Origin: Paracoccaceae bacterium
GTDB lineage: Bacteria > Pseudomonadota > Alphaproteobacteria > Rhodobacterales > Rhodobacteraceae
Direction of reading: 5' to 3'
Length of the DNA stretch: 26,499 bases
Assembly: GCA_003564655.1 (NCBI GenBank)
Contig: PXES01000126.1
Coordinates: forward strand, 1-26,499
Numbering within the stretch: the first letter of the stretch is position 1; each line of letters opens with the position of its first letter. The translations under genes were made by a program, and so were the position numbers. The notes under the pieces are model-generated. The model saw nothing but the letters and a program-made list of their open reading frames with translations. It did no database searches and was not told where the DNA came from. Positions 1 through 7,355 of the stretch are shown here, in pieces.

Positions 1-204
1 ATCGACCCTGCGGTGCGGGACGCCCGGGGCGCCTACCCGTGCAAGGATGCCGCCCAGGTCGATCTGCTGGCGCGCGCGCTCGCTGCAAGCGATCCGGCCC
101 GCCTGCTCGCACCACCCGCGGCCCCCGAAATCCTGCGCGACGAGGGTTGGATTCTCGGCGCCGGGGCAGGGCCGGAATTGTGCGCGGCGCTGCGCGCGCC
201 CTGA
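1..204 (+). CDS. C-terminal fragment of an unidentified protein (5' end outside window)
   Basis: The reading frame is open from the first base of the window and ends at TGA 202-204, giving 67 residues of a C-terminus. It has normal high-GC codon use and contains segments such as DAAQVDLLARAL and ILRDEGWILGAG. An in-frame GTG exists at 13, but the frame is open upstream of it, so the gene most likely begins outside the window. I do not recognise the family. The sequence looks like a soluble, Ala/Leu-rich C-terminal domain with no membrane segment. The next gene on the same strand begins 104 bp downstream. Confidence 0.5.
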   Translation: MDPAVRDARGAYPCKDAAQVDLLARALAASDPARLLAPPAAPEILRDEGWILGAGAGPELCAALRAP

Positions 205-308
205 GCCCGCGGCTGATTGTCCCGGTATTGTCGCGCGCTGTCCCCAATCTTGCCCGAATTGTCGCGATAGTCGAAACTCGTGATTACAAGAACCCACAGG
301 GCATAGCG
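205..308 (+). promoter_or_regulatory. LysR upstream region with three phased ATTGTC repeats
   Basis: The 104-bp gap ahead of the LysR gene holds three direct copies of ATTGTC, at 216-221, 227-232 and 258-263. They are 11 bp and 31 bp apart, that is about one and three helical turns. The second and third copies extend to ATTGTCGCG. Phased repeats directly upstream of a LysR gene suit an autoregulatory binding site. This is inferred from spacing only, and I see no convincing -35/-10 pair. Confidence 0.3.
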
Positions 309-1214
309 ATGGATCGATTGACCGAAATGGAAGCCTTTGCCACGGTTGTGGATCAGGGCGGCTTCACGGATGCCGCGCGCAAGATGGGCATTTCCAAATC
401 GGCCGTCTCCAAGCATGTCTCGTCTCTCGAAGCACGGCTGGGCGCGCGGCTCCTGAACCGCACCACGCGGCGCGTCAGCCCCACCGATATCGGCCTTGCC
501 TATTACGATCGCGCGCGCCGCGTTCTCAATGATGCCGGCGAGGCCGACCAGCTTGTCGCCGCGATGCAATCCGCGCCTTCGGGCATCCTGCGCATCGCTG
601 TGCCCACGGATTTCGGCGCGACGCATCTGTCGCCGCTGCTGGGGGAATTCCTGAACCGCTACCCGGATGTCTCGGTCAACATGGTGCTGAAGAACCGCTT
701 CGTCGAGTTGATCTCGGAAGGGTTCGACCTGGCGATCCGCATGGGTGAGATGGACGATTCCAGCCTGCGCGCACGGCGGATCTGCGCCGCGACCCAGCGG
801 CTGATCGCCTCGCCCGCGTATCTGGCAGCGCATGGCCACCCGGCGCGGATCGACGACCTGAACGATCACCGGCTGCTTTACTACGCGCACAACGCCGCGA
901 CCTCTATGTGGCGGATTACCTCGCCTTCGGGGGAACAACGCCAGGTGCGCTCTTCGTCCTGGCTGTCGGTCAATGACGGGCAATCGCTGCTGACGGCCGC
1001 GATCAACGGGCTGGGCATCGCCTATCTGCCGAGCTTCCTCTATGCCCCGGCAATGCGCGCCGGGCAGGTCGAGGACGTGATCCCCGATCTGCCGCGCGAC
1101 GTCATAAGCCTTTATGCCGTCTACCCTGCCGGGCGCTTCACGCAGCCCAAGGTCCGCGCGCTGATCGACTTTCTGGTCGACAAATTCGGCGAACGCAGCG
1201 CCGAGGACTGGTAA
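309..1214 (+). CDS. LysR-family transcriptional regulator
   Basis: This 301-aa protein has the standard LysR length and layout. A winged helix-turn-helix fills about residues 1-60 (MDRLTEMEAFATVVDQGGF, then the recognition region around SKSAVSKHVSSLE and LLNRTTRRVSPT). An effector-binding domain of the PF03466 type covers about residues 88-295. The start is ATG 309, which places the conserved DRLTEMEAF N-terminus at residue 2; the frame is open further upstream but that part does not resemble the family. It should be a cytoplasmic DNA-binding regulator. Its target and inducer cannot be told from the sequence, because the preceding gene is unidentified and no divergent gene is adjacent. A strong intrinsic terminator follows at 1263-1296. 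Confidence 0.9.
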   Translation: MDRLTEMEAFATVVDQGGFTDAARKMGISKSAVSKHVSSLEARLGARLLNRTTRRVSPTDIGLAYYDRARRVLNDAGEADQLVAAMQSAPSGILRIAVPTDFGATHLSPLLGEFLNRYPDVSVNMVLKNRFVELISEGFDLAIRMGEMDDSSLRARRICAATQRLIASPAYLAAHGHPARIDDLNDHRLLYYAHNAATSMWRITSPSGEQRQVRSSSWLSVNDGQSLLTAAINGLGIAYLPSFLYAPAMRAGQVEDVIPDLPRDVISLYAVYPAGRFTQPKVRALIDFLVDKFGERSAEDW

Positions 1215-1262
1215 TTCCATTCCCTCTGGACGCACCCCCCCCTTTCGTTTGCGTCCCGCCTG

Positions 1263-1296
1263 TGCCGAAGCGCCCCTTCCGCGCTTCGGCATTTTT
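1263..1296 (+). terminator. Intrinsic terminator of the LysR gene
   Basis: A perfect 11-bp stem (TGCCGAAGCGC at 1263-1273 with GCGCTTCGGCA at 1281-1291) and a 7-nt loop are followed at once by TTTTT at 1292-1296. It lies 48 bp after the LysR stop codon. This is a textbook Rho-independent terminator on the plus strand. Confidence 0.9.
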
Positions 1297-1332
1297 CTGT
1301 CAGGGGGTCGCTCATGACCCTTCGCTGCGGGG

Positions 1333-1390
1333 CGAAAGCGCCCTCGGGCGGTGCGCGTCGGTGGGTTGGCACGGCCCGAGGGCGCTTTCG
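1333..1390. repeat. Long hairpin repeat, copy 1 (convergent LysR/rlmH gap)
   Basis: The arms CGAAAGCGCCCTCGGGC (1333-1349) and its exact reverse complement (1374-1390) form a perfect 17-bp stem. GTGC/GCAC pairing (1351-1354 with 1369-1372) extends it past one mismatch. The loop contains CGGTGGGTTGG. The core AAAGCGCCCTCGGG is shared with the copies at 17895 and 26046. It lies between two convergently transcribed genes, LysR and rlmH. There is no T tract on either side, so it is not a classical terminator. Confidence 0.85.
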
Positions 1391-1438
1391 CGCGCACGGA
1401 TCGCACAGGGGGCTGAAACAGACAGACGAGGCTGCCGG

Positions 1439-1909
1439 TCAGTCACGGTGATACGGGCTGCCCGCGAGGATCGTCGCGGCGCGGTAAAGCTGCTCGGCCA
1501 CCATCCCCCGCACCAGCCGGTGCGGCCAGACCAGACGCCCCAGCGACAGCACCAACCCCGCGCGCGCCACCAGCCCCGGCGCCAGACCATCCGCGCCGCC
1601 GATCACCAGCGCCAGATCCGCAGTGCCGTCATCGCGTGCCTGCGCAAGCCAAGCAGCGAGGGCGGGCGAATCCATCTGCTGCCCACGCTCATCCAGCGCC
1701 ACCAGAGCCGCGCCACCGGGCAGCGCGCGCGTCAACGCAGCCTCCTGCGCATCATGCGTCGCGGCCTTGCGCTCGTCGATCTCGTGTTCATGACAGGGGC
1801 CCAGGGCCAGCGCGCGCCCGGTCCGGTTGAAGCGGGACAGGTAATCATCGACCAGTGCGCGCTCGGGCCCGGTGCGGATGCGCCCGACCGCGCACAGATG
1901 CAGCCTCAT
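1439..1909 (-). CDS. rlmH: 23S rRNA (pseudouridine1915-N3)-methyltransferase RlmH
   Basis: RlmH uses S-adenosylmethionine to methylate N3 of pseudouridine 1915 in helix 69 of 23S rRNA, acting on assembled 70S ribosomes. The 156-aa product has the usual length and the SPOUT-fold C-terminal signature: LVIGGADGLAP (about 101-111), then LSLGRLVWPHRLVRGMVAEQ (about 121-140) and the terminal SPYHR. The N-terminus MRLHLCAVGRIRTGPE is also typical. The start ATG at 1909 overlaps the rsfS TGA by one base (TGATG on the minus strand), which implies translational coupling. The rsfS-rlmH order is widely conserved in bacteria. The 3' end faces the LysR gene across hairpin repeat copy 1. Confidence 0.95.
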   Translation of the reverse strand: MRLHLCAVGRIRTGPERALVDDYLSRFNRTGRALALGPCHEHEIDERKAATHDAQEAALTRALPGGAALVALDERGQQMDSPALAAWLAQARDDGTADLALVIGGADGLAPGLVARAGLVLSLGRLVWPHRLVRGMVAEQLYRAATILAGSPYHRD

Positions 1910-2310
1910 CAGTTGGCTGGCGCGCTGGCAGGCTCCTGCCACATTTTCTCGAGCTGGTAGAACTCGCGCACTTCCGGGCGGAAGATATGCACGACCACAT
2001 CACCCGTATCGATCAGCACCCAGTCGCCAATGTCCTTGCCCCCGACCCGCGCGCTGAGGCGAAACCGCGCCTTGAGCCGGTCCAGAAGCTTGGTTGCGAT
2101 CGCAGACACCTGCCGCGTCGAGCGCCCCGAACAGATCACCATGTGATCGGCCATAGCAGAGCGGTCGCGCAGATCGATCGTCACGATGTCATCTGCCTTG
2201 TCGTCGTCGAGCGAGGTCAGAACCAGATCGAGCAGCGCTGCGCTGCTGAGGGGCGCTGCAGGCACGGGGTCCGGGCGGGCCGCTGTCGCGGTCGTATCAA
2301 CGTAAGGCAG
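1909..2310 (-). CDS. rsfS: Ribosomal silencing factor RsfS (probable CTG start)
   Basis: RsfS (DUF143/Iojap family) binds ribosomal protein uL14 and blocks 30S-50S joining when nutrients are short. The conserved core is clear: LLDLVLTSLDDDKADDIVTI, then MADHMVICSGRSTRQVSAIA, and near the end GDWVLIDTGDVVVHIFRPE. The start is not simple. The only in-frame GTG/ATG/TTG upstream is GTG 2364, which lies between the -35 and -10 boxes of a good promoter and so should not be in the mRNA. A perfect AGGAGG (2319-2324) sits 8 nt before an in-frame CTG (2308-2310), giving 133 residues. A later in-frame GTG (about residue 16 from the CTG) has no visible ribosome site. I favour CTG; GTG 2364 (151 aa) is the alternative a gene caller would choose. 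Confidence 0.9.
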   Translation of the reverse strand: MPYVDTTATAARPDPVPAAPLSSAALLDLVLTSLDDDKADDIVTIDLRDRSAMADHMVICSGRSTRQVSAIATKLLDRLKARFRLSARVGGKDIGDWVLIDTGDVVVHIFRPEVREFYQLEKMWQEPASAPAN

Positions 2311-2318
2311 AGACTTGT

Positions 2319-2324
2319 CCTCCT
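2319..2324 (-). promoter_or_regulatory. Perfect Shine-Dalgarno that sets the rsfS start
   Basis: AGGAGG on the minus strand lies 8 nt upstream of an in-frame CTG codon (2310-2308) and inside the predicted 5' leader. No ATG, GTG or TTG occurs in the rsfS frame at a usable distance, so this site decides in favour of a CTG start. Confidence 0.65.
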
Positions 2325-2343
2325 GTAGAGCGATGCAGCCTAT

Positions 2344-2371
2344 AATATAGCACCTCCACGCCACATCTCAA
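2344..2371 (-). promoter_or_regulatory. Sigma-70-type promoter of rsfS-rlmH
   Basis: On the minus strand, TTGAGA (2371-2366) is followed after 16 nt by TATATT (2349-2344); each box matches the consensus at five of six positions. Transcription would begin near 2337, giving a leader of about 27 nt that carries AGGAGG before the CTG start of rsfS. No other promoter this strong was seen near these genes. Confidence 0.7.
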
Positions 2372-2446
2372 TCGGCGCGAGATGCTCAGCCACGCGATGT
2401 TGAAAAATTGCCCGCTTTGCGACCAGAGCCCCGCGAAGCGCACGCT

Positions 2447-3019
2447 TTACCCGCCCGTCACCTGCCGGACAAGCCGCTGCCCGGCGCTGTCATCGCCGAG
2501 TATCTGCCCGCGTGTCTGTCGCGCGAAGCCGGTCAGCAGCGCCCGGTAGAATCCGTCAACCGTGGTCACGGTCGCCCGCGCCAGCGCGCCGGTGCGGGTC
2601 TCGGCGGCGGTCCCGGCCTCGACCTCGACCGGATAGACCGCCAGCAGACGCCCGCCCCCGTCGATCAGCCGGACCGTGCCCTGCAGTCGCGAGCGGTCGC
2701 CGCCAAAGGCAGTGCGCACGCTGCCCGCCAGGTTCATCCGTGCGATCTCGACCGACATCTCCACCCCGTCGGGCCGCATCCGGTCGGAGAATTCCTGCCG
2801 CAGTCGGGCTTGCAGGTCGGGGCCGAGGTCGCCCGCCGCCTGCGAAGCGCGCGCGCTCTCGAAAGTCGCGCCGGTGGTCGTCACATTGATGCGCGCGATG
2901 CGCAGCGCGGCACGAGCCTCGCGGCTCAGTTGATTGGGGTCGGGGCGCGGCGCGCAGGCTGCAAGCGGGACAGCCCCCAGCGACAGCAGCACTCCCCGGC
3001 GTGTCATCATGTGTCTCAT
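2447..3019 (-). CDS. Small lipoprotein, unknown function
   Basis: The 190-aa product begins with a lipoprotein signal: MRHMMTRRGVLLSLGAVPLA followed by AC, so Cys22 is the likely lipidated residue of the lipobox LAAC. The mature protein is soluble, with regions such as RAALRIARINVTT and LQGTVRLIDGGGRLLAVYPV that suggest a beta-rich periplasmic domain anchored to a membrane. I recognise no named domain with confidence. The start ATG 3019 has AGGA 6 nt upstream; the longer open frame to 3151 lacks such a site and would bury the signal peptide. The gene is divergent from leuC and ends 76 bp before the rsfS promoter. Confidence 0.8.
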   Translation of the reverse strand: MRHMMTRRGVLLSLGAVPLAACAPRPDPNQLSREARAALRIARINVTTTGATFESARASQAAGDLGPDLQARLRQEFSDRMRPDGVEMSVEIARMNLAGSVRTAFGGDRSRLQGTVRLIDGGGRLLAVYPVEVEAGTAAETRTGALARATVTTVDGFYRALLTGFARQTRGQILGDDSAGQRLVRQVTGG

Positions 3020-3094
3020 CGCGTTTCCTTTCCCGATTCCTGCCCGCACCGCTAGGCGGAGGGTATCCTCGCACCGCGCCAGGCCGCAATACGG

Positions 3095-3123
3095 TTGCCT
3101 TGGCCCTGTTTCATGCGTATTTA
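3095..3123 (+). promoter_or_regulatory. Candidate promoter for the leuC operon
   Basis: TTGCCT (3095-3100) and TATTTA (3118-3123) are separated by 17 nt on the plus strand within the lipoprotein/leuC divergent gap. The -35 is good and the -10 is only fair. The leader to leuC would be about 155 nt. It includes a small GGCGCG/CGCGCC hairpin near 3230-3250, but no leucine-rich leader peptide and no T tract, so attenuation is not indicated. Confidence 0.35.
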
Positions 3124-3287
3124 GACAAGCGATGCGACGCTTCTTCGACATGACGGACCATGCCCGCCTGCCCCAGCGCTTTCAGCGCGAGGCGCGCTCG
3201 GTGCTGGCGCACCTCTGATCGTCGCCCCCGGCGCGGGATGCATCGCGCCGACTTGTCTCTGCCCATCTTTCGCTCAGGGGATACACT

Positions 3288-4703
3288 ATGCCCAAGACGC
3301 TCTATGACAAGATCTGGGACGCGCATGTCGTCCATGAAGACAGCGACGGCACCTGCCTTCTCTATATCGACCGCCATCTGGTGCATGAGGTCACCAGCCC
3401 GCAAGCCTTTGAAGGGCTGCGCATGGCCGGCCGCAAACTGCGCGCGCCGGAAAAGACGATCGCCGTGCCCGACCATAACGTGCCCACCACGCCCGACCGC
3501 GTGAAAGGCATCGAAAACCCCGAGTCGCGCATCCAGGTCGAGGCGCTGGACCGCAACGCGCGCGAATTCGGCGTGCATTACTACCCCGTCAACGATGTGC
3601 GGCAGGGGATCGTGCATATCGTCGGCCCTGAACAGGGCTGGACGCTGCCGGGCATGACGGTCGTCTGCGGCGACAGCCACACTGCCACGCATGGCGCCTT
3701 CGGGGCGCTCGCCCACGGGAACGGCACGTCGGAGGTCGAGCATGTGCTGGCCACGCAGACGCTGATCCAGAAGAAGTCGAAGAACATGAAGGTCGAGATC
3801 ACGGGCTCGCTGCCGCCCGGCGTCACGGCCAAGGACATCACCCTTTCGGTCATCGGCGCCACCGGCACGGCGGGCGGCACCGGCTATGTGATCGAGTATT
3901 GCGGGCAGGCCATCGAGGAGCTGTCGATGGAAGGCCGCATGACCGTGTGCAACATGGCCATCGAAGGGGGCGCGCGCGCGGGCCTGATCGCCCCGGATGA
4001 AAAGACGTTCGCCTATGTGCAGGGTCGCCCCCATGCGCCGAAGGGGGCGCAATGGGACGCCGCGTTGGCATGGTGGAAGACCCTGAAATCCGATCCTGAC
4101 GCGCATTGGGACAAGGTGGTGACGCTGAAGGCCGAGGATATCGTGCCGGTCGTCACCTGGGGCACCAGCCCCGAGGATGTCCTGCCCATCACCGGCACCG
4201 TCCCCGCCCCCGAAAGCTTTTCCGGCGGCAAGGTCGAGGCCTCGCGCCGGGCGCTCGATTACATGGGGCTGCAACCCGGCACGAAGCTCAGCGAGATCGA
4301 GGTCGATACGGTTTTCATCGGCTCCTGCACCAATGGCCGGATCGAGGATCTGCGCGCCGCGGCCGAAATCCTCAAGGGCCGCAAGATCGCTGTGAAACGC
4401 GCGATGGTGGTGCCCGGTTCGGGACTGGTGCGCGCGCAGGCCGAGGAAGAGGGGCTCGCGCAGATCTTCATCGATGCGGGCTTCGAGTGGCGGCTTGCAG
4501 GGTGTTCGATGTGCCTTGCGATGAACCCCGACCAGCTTGCGCCTGGGGAGCGTTGCGCCGCCCCCTCGAACCGCAACTTCGAGGGGCGTCAGGGCCGCGG
4601 CGGGCGCACGCATCTGATGTCGCCCGCGATGGCGGCTGCTGCCGCGATCACGGGTCGGCTGACCGATGTGCGCGAGTTGACGCGCGAGCCGGTTTCGGGC
4701 TGA
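3288..4703 (+). CDS. leuC: 3-isopropylmalate dehydratase large subunit LeuC
   Basis: LeuC with LeuD forms isopropylmalate isomerase, which converts 2-isopropylmalate to 3-isopropylmalate in leucine synthesis. The 471-aa product has the normal aconitase-family layout. It starts with the typical MPKTLYDKIWDAHVV, carries CGDSHTATHGAFGALA (about 127-142), and has the three 4Fe-4S ligands Cys347 (GSCTNGR), Cys406 and Cys409 (GCSMCLAMN). SNRNFEGRQG near 427-436 is the substrate-binding signature. ATG 3288 is preceded by AGGGGA at a 6-nt spacing. It is the first gene of a leuC-DUF6492-leuD unit. LeuB is not in the window. Confidence 0.98.
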   Translation: MPKTLYDKIWDAHVVHEDSDGTCLLYIDRHLVHEVTSPQAFEGLRMAGRKLRAPEKTIAVPDHNVPTTPDRVKGIENPESRIQVEALDRNAREFGVHYYPVNDVRQGIVHIVGPEQGWTLPGMTVVCGDSHTATHGAFGALAHGNGTSEVEHVLATQTLIQKKSKNMKVEITGSLPPGVTAKDITLSVIGATGTAGGTGYVIEYCGQAIEELSMEGRMTVCNMAIEGGARAGLIAPDEKTFAYVQGRPHAPKGAQWDAALAWWKTLKSDPDAHWDKVVTLKAEDIVPVVTWGTSPEDVLPITGTVPAPESFSGGKVEASRRALDYMGLQPGTKLSEIEVDTVFIGSCTNGRIEDLRAAAEILKGRKIAVKRAMVVPGSGLVRAQAEEEGLAQIFIDAGFEWRLAGCSMCLAMNPDQLAPGERCAAPSNRNFEGRQGRGGRTHLMSPAMAAAAAITGRLTDVRELTREPVSG

Positions 4704-4719
4704 TGGCAGCGGCGCGGCG

Positions 4720-5616
4720 ATGGAGATCCTGACCTGCTCCATGGCGCGCGATGCGGGTCATTTCGCACTGCTGGCCGACAGCGTCGATCGCCATGTGGAC
4801 CCATCGATCCGCCACACGGTTATCGTGCCGCGGGCGGATCGCGGGCATTTCGACCGCTTTGCCACGCCCCGCCGTGTGATCCTCGCGCAGGAGGAGATAC
4901 TGCCCCTGCATGTCAGCCGCCTGCCCGCACTGCCCGCCGCGCTGGCGCGTCTCGCGCCCGGATTGCGCAGACCGCTCTATCTCGACCGGCGGTTGCGCCC
5001 GCTGCGCGGCTGGATGCTGCAACAGCTTCTCAAGCTGGAATATGCCCGCTTCAGCGACACCCCTTCGCTGATGCATGTCGACAGCGACGTCATCTTCTTC
5101 CGCCCGCTCGGCCCTGCTGACGGGCTGCGCGATGGGCGCGTGCGCTTTTTTCGCGCGGAAGCTGCCAGTCCCACCCCGGAACACCGCCACTGGATCGCGG
5201 TGGCGGCCCACTGCCTGGGCCAGCCCGTGCCATCCGATCACCGCGCCCATTACGTCGAGAATTGCGTCCTGTGGTCGCCGGACCTTGTGCGCGCCATGCT
5301 GGCCCGGGTCGAGGCCGCGCATGGCCGCCCCTGGCCCGAGGTGCTCGCCCGGCAGCCCTCATTGTCGGAGTATTTCCTCTATGGCCTTTACGCCGACAGC
5401 GCCGACGCCGGGGCGCAGCTTGCCGCCGAGGATCAGTCCTTCTGCCTGTCCTTCTGGCCGCAATCGGACAGCACGCCCTATGATTTCAACGCGCAGATGG
5501 CGCGGCTGGTGCCCAAGCATTGCGCCGTCGCCATTCAGTCGACCCATGACATGACACTCGCCGCGCGCGCGGACATCGCCCGCCGCGCGACGGCCTTCAC
5601 CGCCACCCCGGCCTGA
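4720..5616 (+). CDS. DUF6492-like protein, putative glycosyltransferase fold
   Basis: This 298-aa protein resembles the DUF6492 group of glycosyltransferase-like proteins by recall. The segment RGWMLQQLLKLEYA (about 96-109) precedes LMHVDSDVIFFRPL (about 117-130). The D121-S-D123 motif is the classic DxD metal and nucleotide-sugar binding site of GT-A enzymes. There is no signal peptide or membrane helix, so it should be cytoplasmic. ATG 4720 starts 16 bp after the leuC stop and the gene ends 20 bp before leuD, so it is almost certainly co-transcribed with them. Codon use matches its neighbours. Substrate and product are unknown; a role in surface polysaccharide is a guess from the fold. Confidence 0.8.
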   Translation: MEILTCSMARDAGHFALLADSVDRHVDPSIRHTVIVPRADRGHFDRFATPRRVILAQEEILPLHVSRLPALPAALARLAPGLRRPLYLDRRLRPLRGWMLQQLLKLEYARFSDTPSLMHVDSDVIFFRPLGPADGLRDGRVRFFRAEAASPTPEHRHWIAVAAHCLGQPVPSDHRAHYVENCVLWSPDLVRAMLARVEAAHGRPWPEVLARQPSLSEYFLYGLYADSADAGAQLAAEDQSFCLSFWPQSDSTPYDFNAQMARLVPKHCAVAIQSTHDMTLAARADIARRATAFTATPA

Positions 5617-5636
5617 ACTCGAAAGGACCTTCCCGA

Positions 5637-6242
5637 ATGGAAAAGTTCACCAACCTCACTGGCGTCGCCGCGCCCATGCCGCTGGTCAACATCGACACGG
5701 ACATGATCATCCCCAAGCAGTTCCTCAAGACCATCCAGCGCAGCGGGTTGGGGCGGCATCTGTTCGACGAGATGCGCTACGACGATCAGGGCCGCGAGAT
5801 CCCCGAATTCGTGCTCAACCAGCCGGCCTATCGCGAGGCGCAGATCCTGATCACCGGCGACAATTTCGGCTGCGGCTCATCGCGCGAGCACGCGCCCTGG
5901 GCGCTTGCGGATTTCGGCATCAAGGTCATCATCTCGACCTCGTTTGCCGAAATCTTCTACAACAACTGCTTCAAGAACGGGATGTTGCCCATCGTGCTGC
6001 CGCAGGATCAGGTCGACCTGCTCATGGAAGATGCACGCAAAGGCGCGAATGCGCGTATTGCCATCGACCTCGAATCACAGACCGTCACCAGTGCCGACGG
6101 GCAGGTCTTCGGCTTCGAGATCGACCCGTTCCGCAAACACTGCCTGATGAACGGCCTCGATGATATCGGGCTGACACTGGAGAAAGTCGCTTCAATTGAT
6201 ACTTTCGAAAGCCGTGCCGCACAGGCCCGTCCCTGGGTCTGA
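5637..6242 (+). CDS. leuD: 3-isopropylmalate dehydratase small subunit LeuD
   Basis: LeuD supplies the swivel domain of isopropylmalate isomerase. The 201-aa product has the family length and the marker segments PLVNIDTDMIIPKQFLKT (about 15-32), NFGCGSSREHAPWAL (about 76-90) and STSFAEIFYNNCFKNGMLP (about 101-119). ATG 5637 is preceded by AAAGGA at 9 nt. It lies 20 bp after the DUF6492-like gene and is followed by a strong terminator, so it ends the operon. Confidence 0.97.
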   Translation: MEKFTNLTGVAAPMPLVNIDTDMIIPKQFLKTIQRSGLGRHLFDEMRYDDQGREIPEFVLNQPAYREAQILITGDNFGCGSSREHAPWALADFGIKVIISTSFAEIFYNNCFKNGMLPIVLPQDQVDLLMEDARKGANARIAIDLESQTVTSADGQVFGFEIDPFRKHCLMNGLDDIGLTLEKVASIDTFESRAAQARPWV

Positions 6243-6266
6243 GCCCGGTTTTCCAGCACGTCCCGA

Positions 6267-6295
6267 GGGCAGCGCCGCGGCGCTGCCCTGATTTT
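6267..6295 (+). terminator. Intrinsic terminator after leuD
   Basis: A perfect 22-nt palindrome at 6267-6288 (each arm GGGCAGCGCCG or its complement) is followed by TGATTTT. It lies 24 bp after the leuD stop. It should end the leucine operon and separate it from the membrane-protein gene that follows. Confidence 0.8.
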
Positions 6296-6389
6296 ACCTT
6301 CGATTTGATGCAAAGTCGCGACAGTTTCTTCTCGAAATCGCCCGATCCTTGGCCGACGCTGATCCCGGGGCTTGCTAGGGGGGCGGAAA

Positions 6390-7355
6390 ATGGGCAACAT
6401 TGTGTCAATAATAAGGCGTCTACGTGAACCTGCGGGACGTCAGAGGAAAAGCCCGGGTGTCGTCAAACAGATGGCGCGCGGGGCGAGGCAAGGCAGTACT
6501 GCATTCATGTCGCAAGTGGCACAGATCGTGTTGCGCGGGCTTATCGTTGGGCTCCTGGTTCTGGCGCCTGCGCTTCTGCTGCCCGATATCTCGCAGGAGG
6601 CGGCGCAGGGCATCACCCTGCTGGCACTGGTCGCGGCCATCGTCGTTTCCACGGAATACGCCGCTGCCTATCCTGGCCTGATCGAGTTTCGGGACGCCAA
6701 GCCCTATAACCGGATACGCTTTTGCCTGCTGGCCAGCATCGTGCTGTGCGTGACCATCCTGCAGCGCGACCTGCTGCTTCCGCCCGAGGCGCGCAGCCTG
6801 ATCTCGACAGTTGCCTACACGCTGGCGACGACGATGGATTTCGCCTTCAGCCCAGTGCGGTTGCTTGTCGTGGCCTTGCCGGGCGATCTGCCGACCGCGC
6901 ATCTGGCGCTGGTCATGGCGGCCGCATCGTTGAGCTACATCCTGTCGATCGTCGGGCTGGTGTGCTTTCTCGGACTCTTGCTGGGGGGCTACTGGCCGCG
7001 TCGAAACATGACCCTGAATGTCTGGGTGAACCTGCCGAATTTCGACCCGACCAAGGGGCATGATGTGGTGCACCGTCTGGAACGCGACGGGCATGTTAAC
7101 ATCGTGTTAGGGATTATCCTGCCATTCTCGCTGCCAGTCTTGCTGCATATCTCGGCGCTGCTGGTGCAGCCCATGACGCTGCAGGCACCGCTGACCTTTG
7201 TCTGGGGCGTGTCACTATGGGCGTTCATCCCCGCAAGCCTCATCATGCGCGGTGTGGCCATGTATCGTGTGGCGCAGATGATCCGTGCCCAGCGCCGCCG
7301 TATCGCCGAGGAGGAAGAGTCGCTGCCGCTGCCCGCGCGCTCTGCCTATTCCTGA
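6390..7355 (+). CDS. Polytopic inner-membrane protein, unknown function
   Basis: The 321-aa product has a basic N-terminus of about 40 residues and then roughly six hydrophobic segments (about 46-65, 73-90, 108-125, 170-200, 238-260 and 267-289). It ends in a charged tail (MIRAQRRRIAEEEE). The loop at 205-235 contains NVWVNLPNFDPTKGHDV and may be a small soluble patch. I recognise no enzyme or transporter signature. ATG 6390 has a GGGGGGCGG Shine-Dalgarno-like run just upstream; a TTG at 6372 is also in frame but less well placed. Its 3' end overlaps, or abuts, the following EEP-family gene, which suggests they work together. Confidence 0.8.
   Translation: MGNIVSIIRRLREPAGRQRKSPGVVKQMARGARQGSTAFMSQVAQIVLRGLIVGLLVLAPALLLPDISQEAAQGITLLALVAAIVVSTEYAAAYPGLIEFRDAKPYNRIRFCLLASIVLCVTILQRDLLLPPEARSLISTVAYTLATTMDFAFSPVRLLVVALPGDLPTAHLALVMAAASLSYILSIVGLVCFLGLLLGGYWPRRNMTLNVWVNLPNFDPTKGHDVVHRLERDGHVNIVLGIILPFSLPVLLHISALLVQPMTLQAPLTFVWGVSLWAFIPASLIMRGVAMYRVAQMIRAQRRRIAEEEESLPLPARSAYS

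Noticed and set aside
3132..3218. 28-codon leader peptide ahead of leuC
   Set aside because: It has only two leucines, no paired attenuator and terminator with a T tract, and no good ribosome site, so leucine attenuation is not supported.
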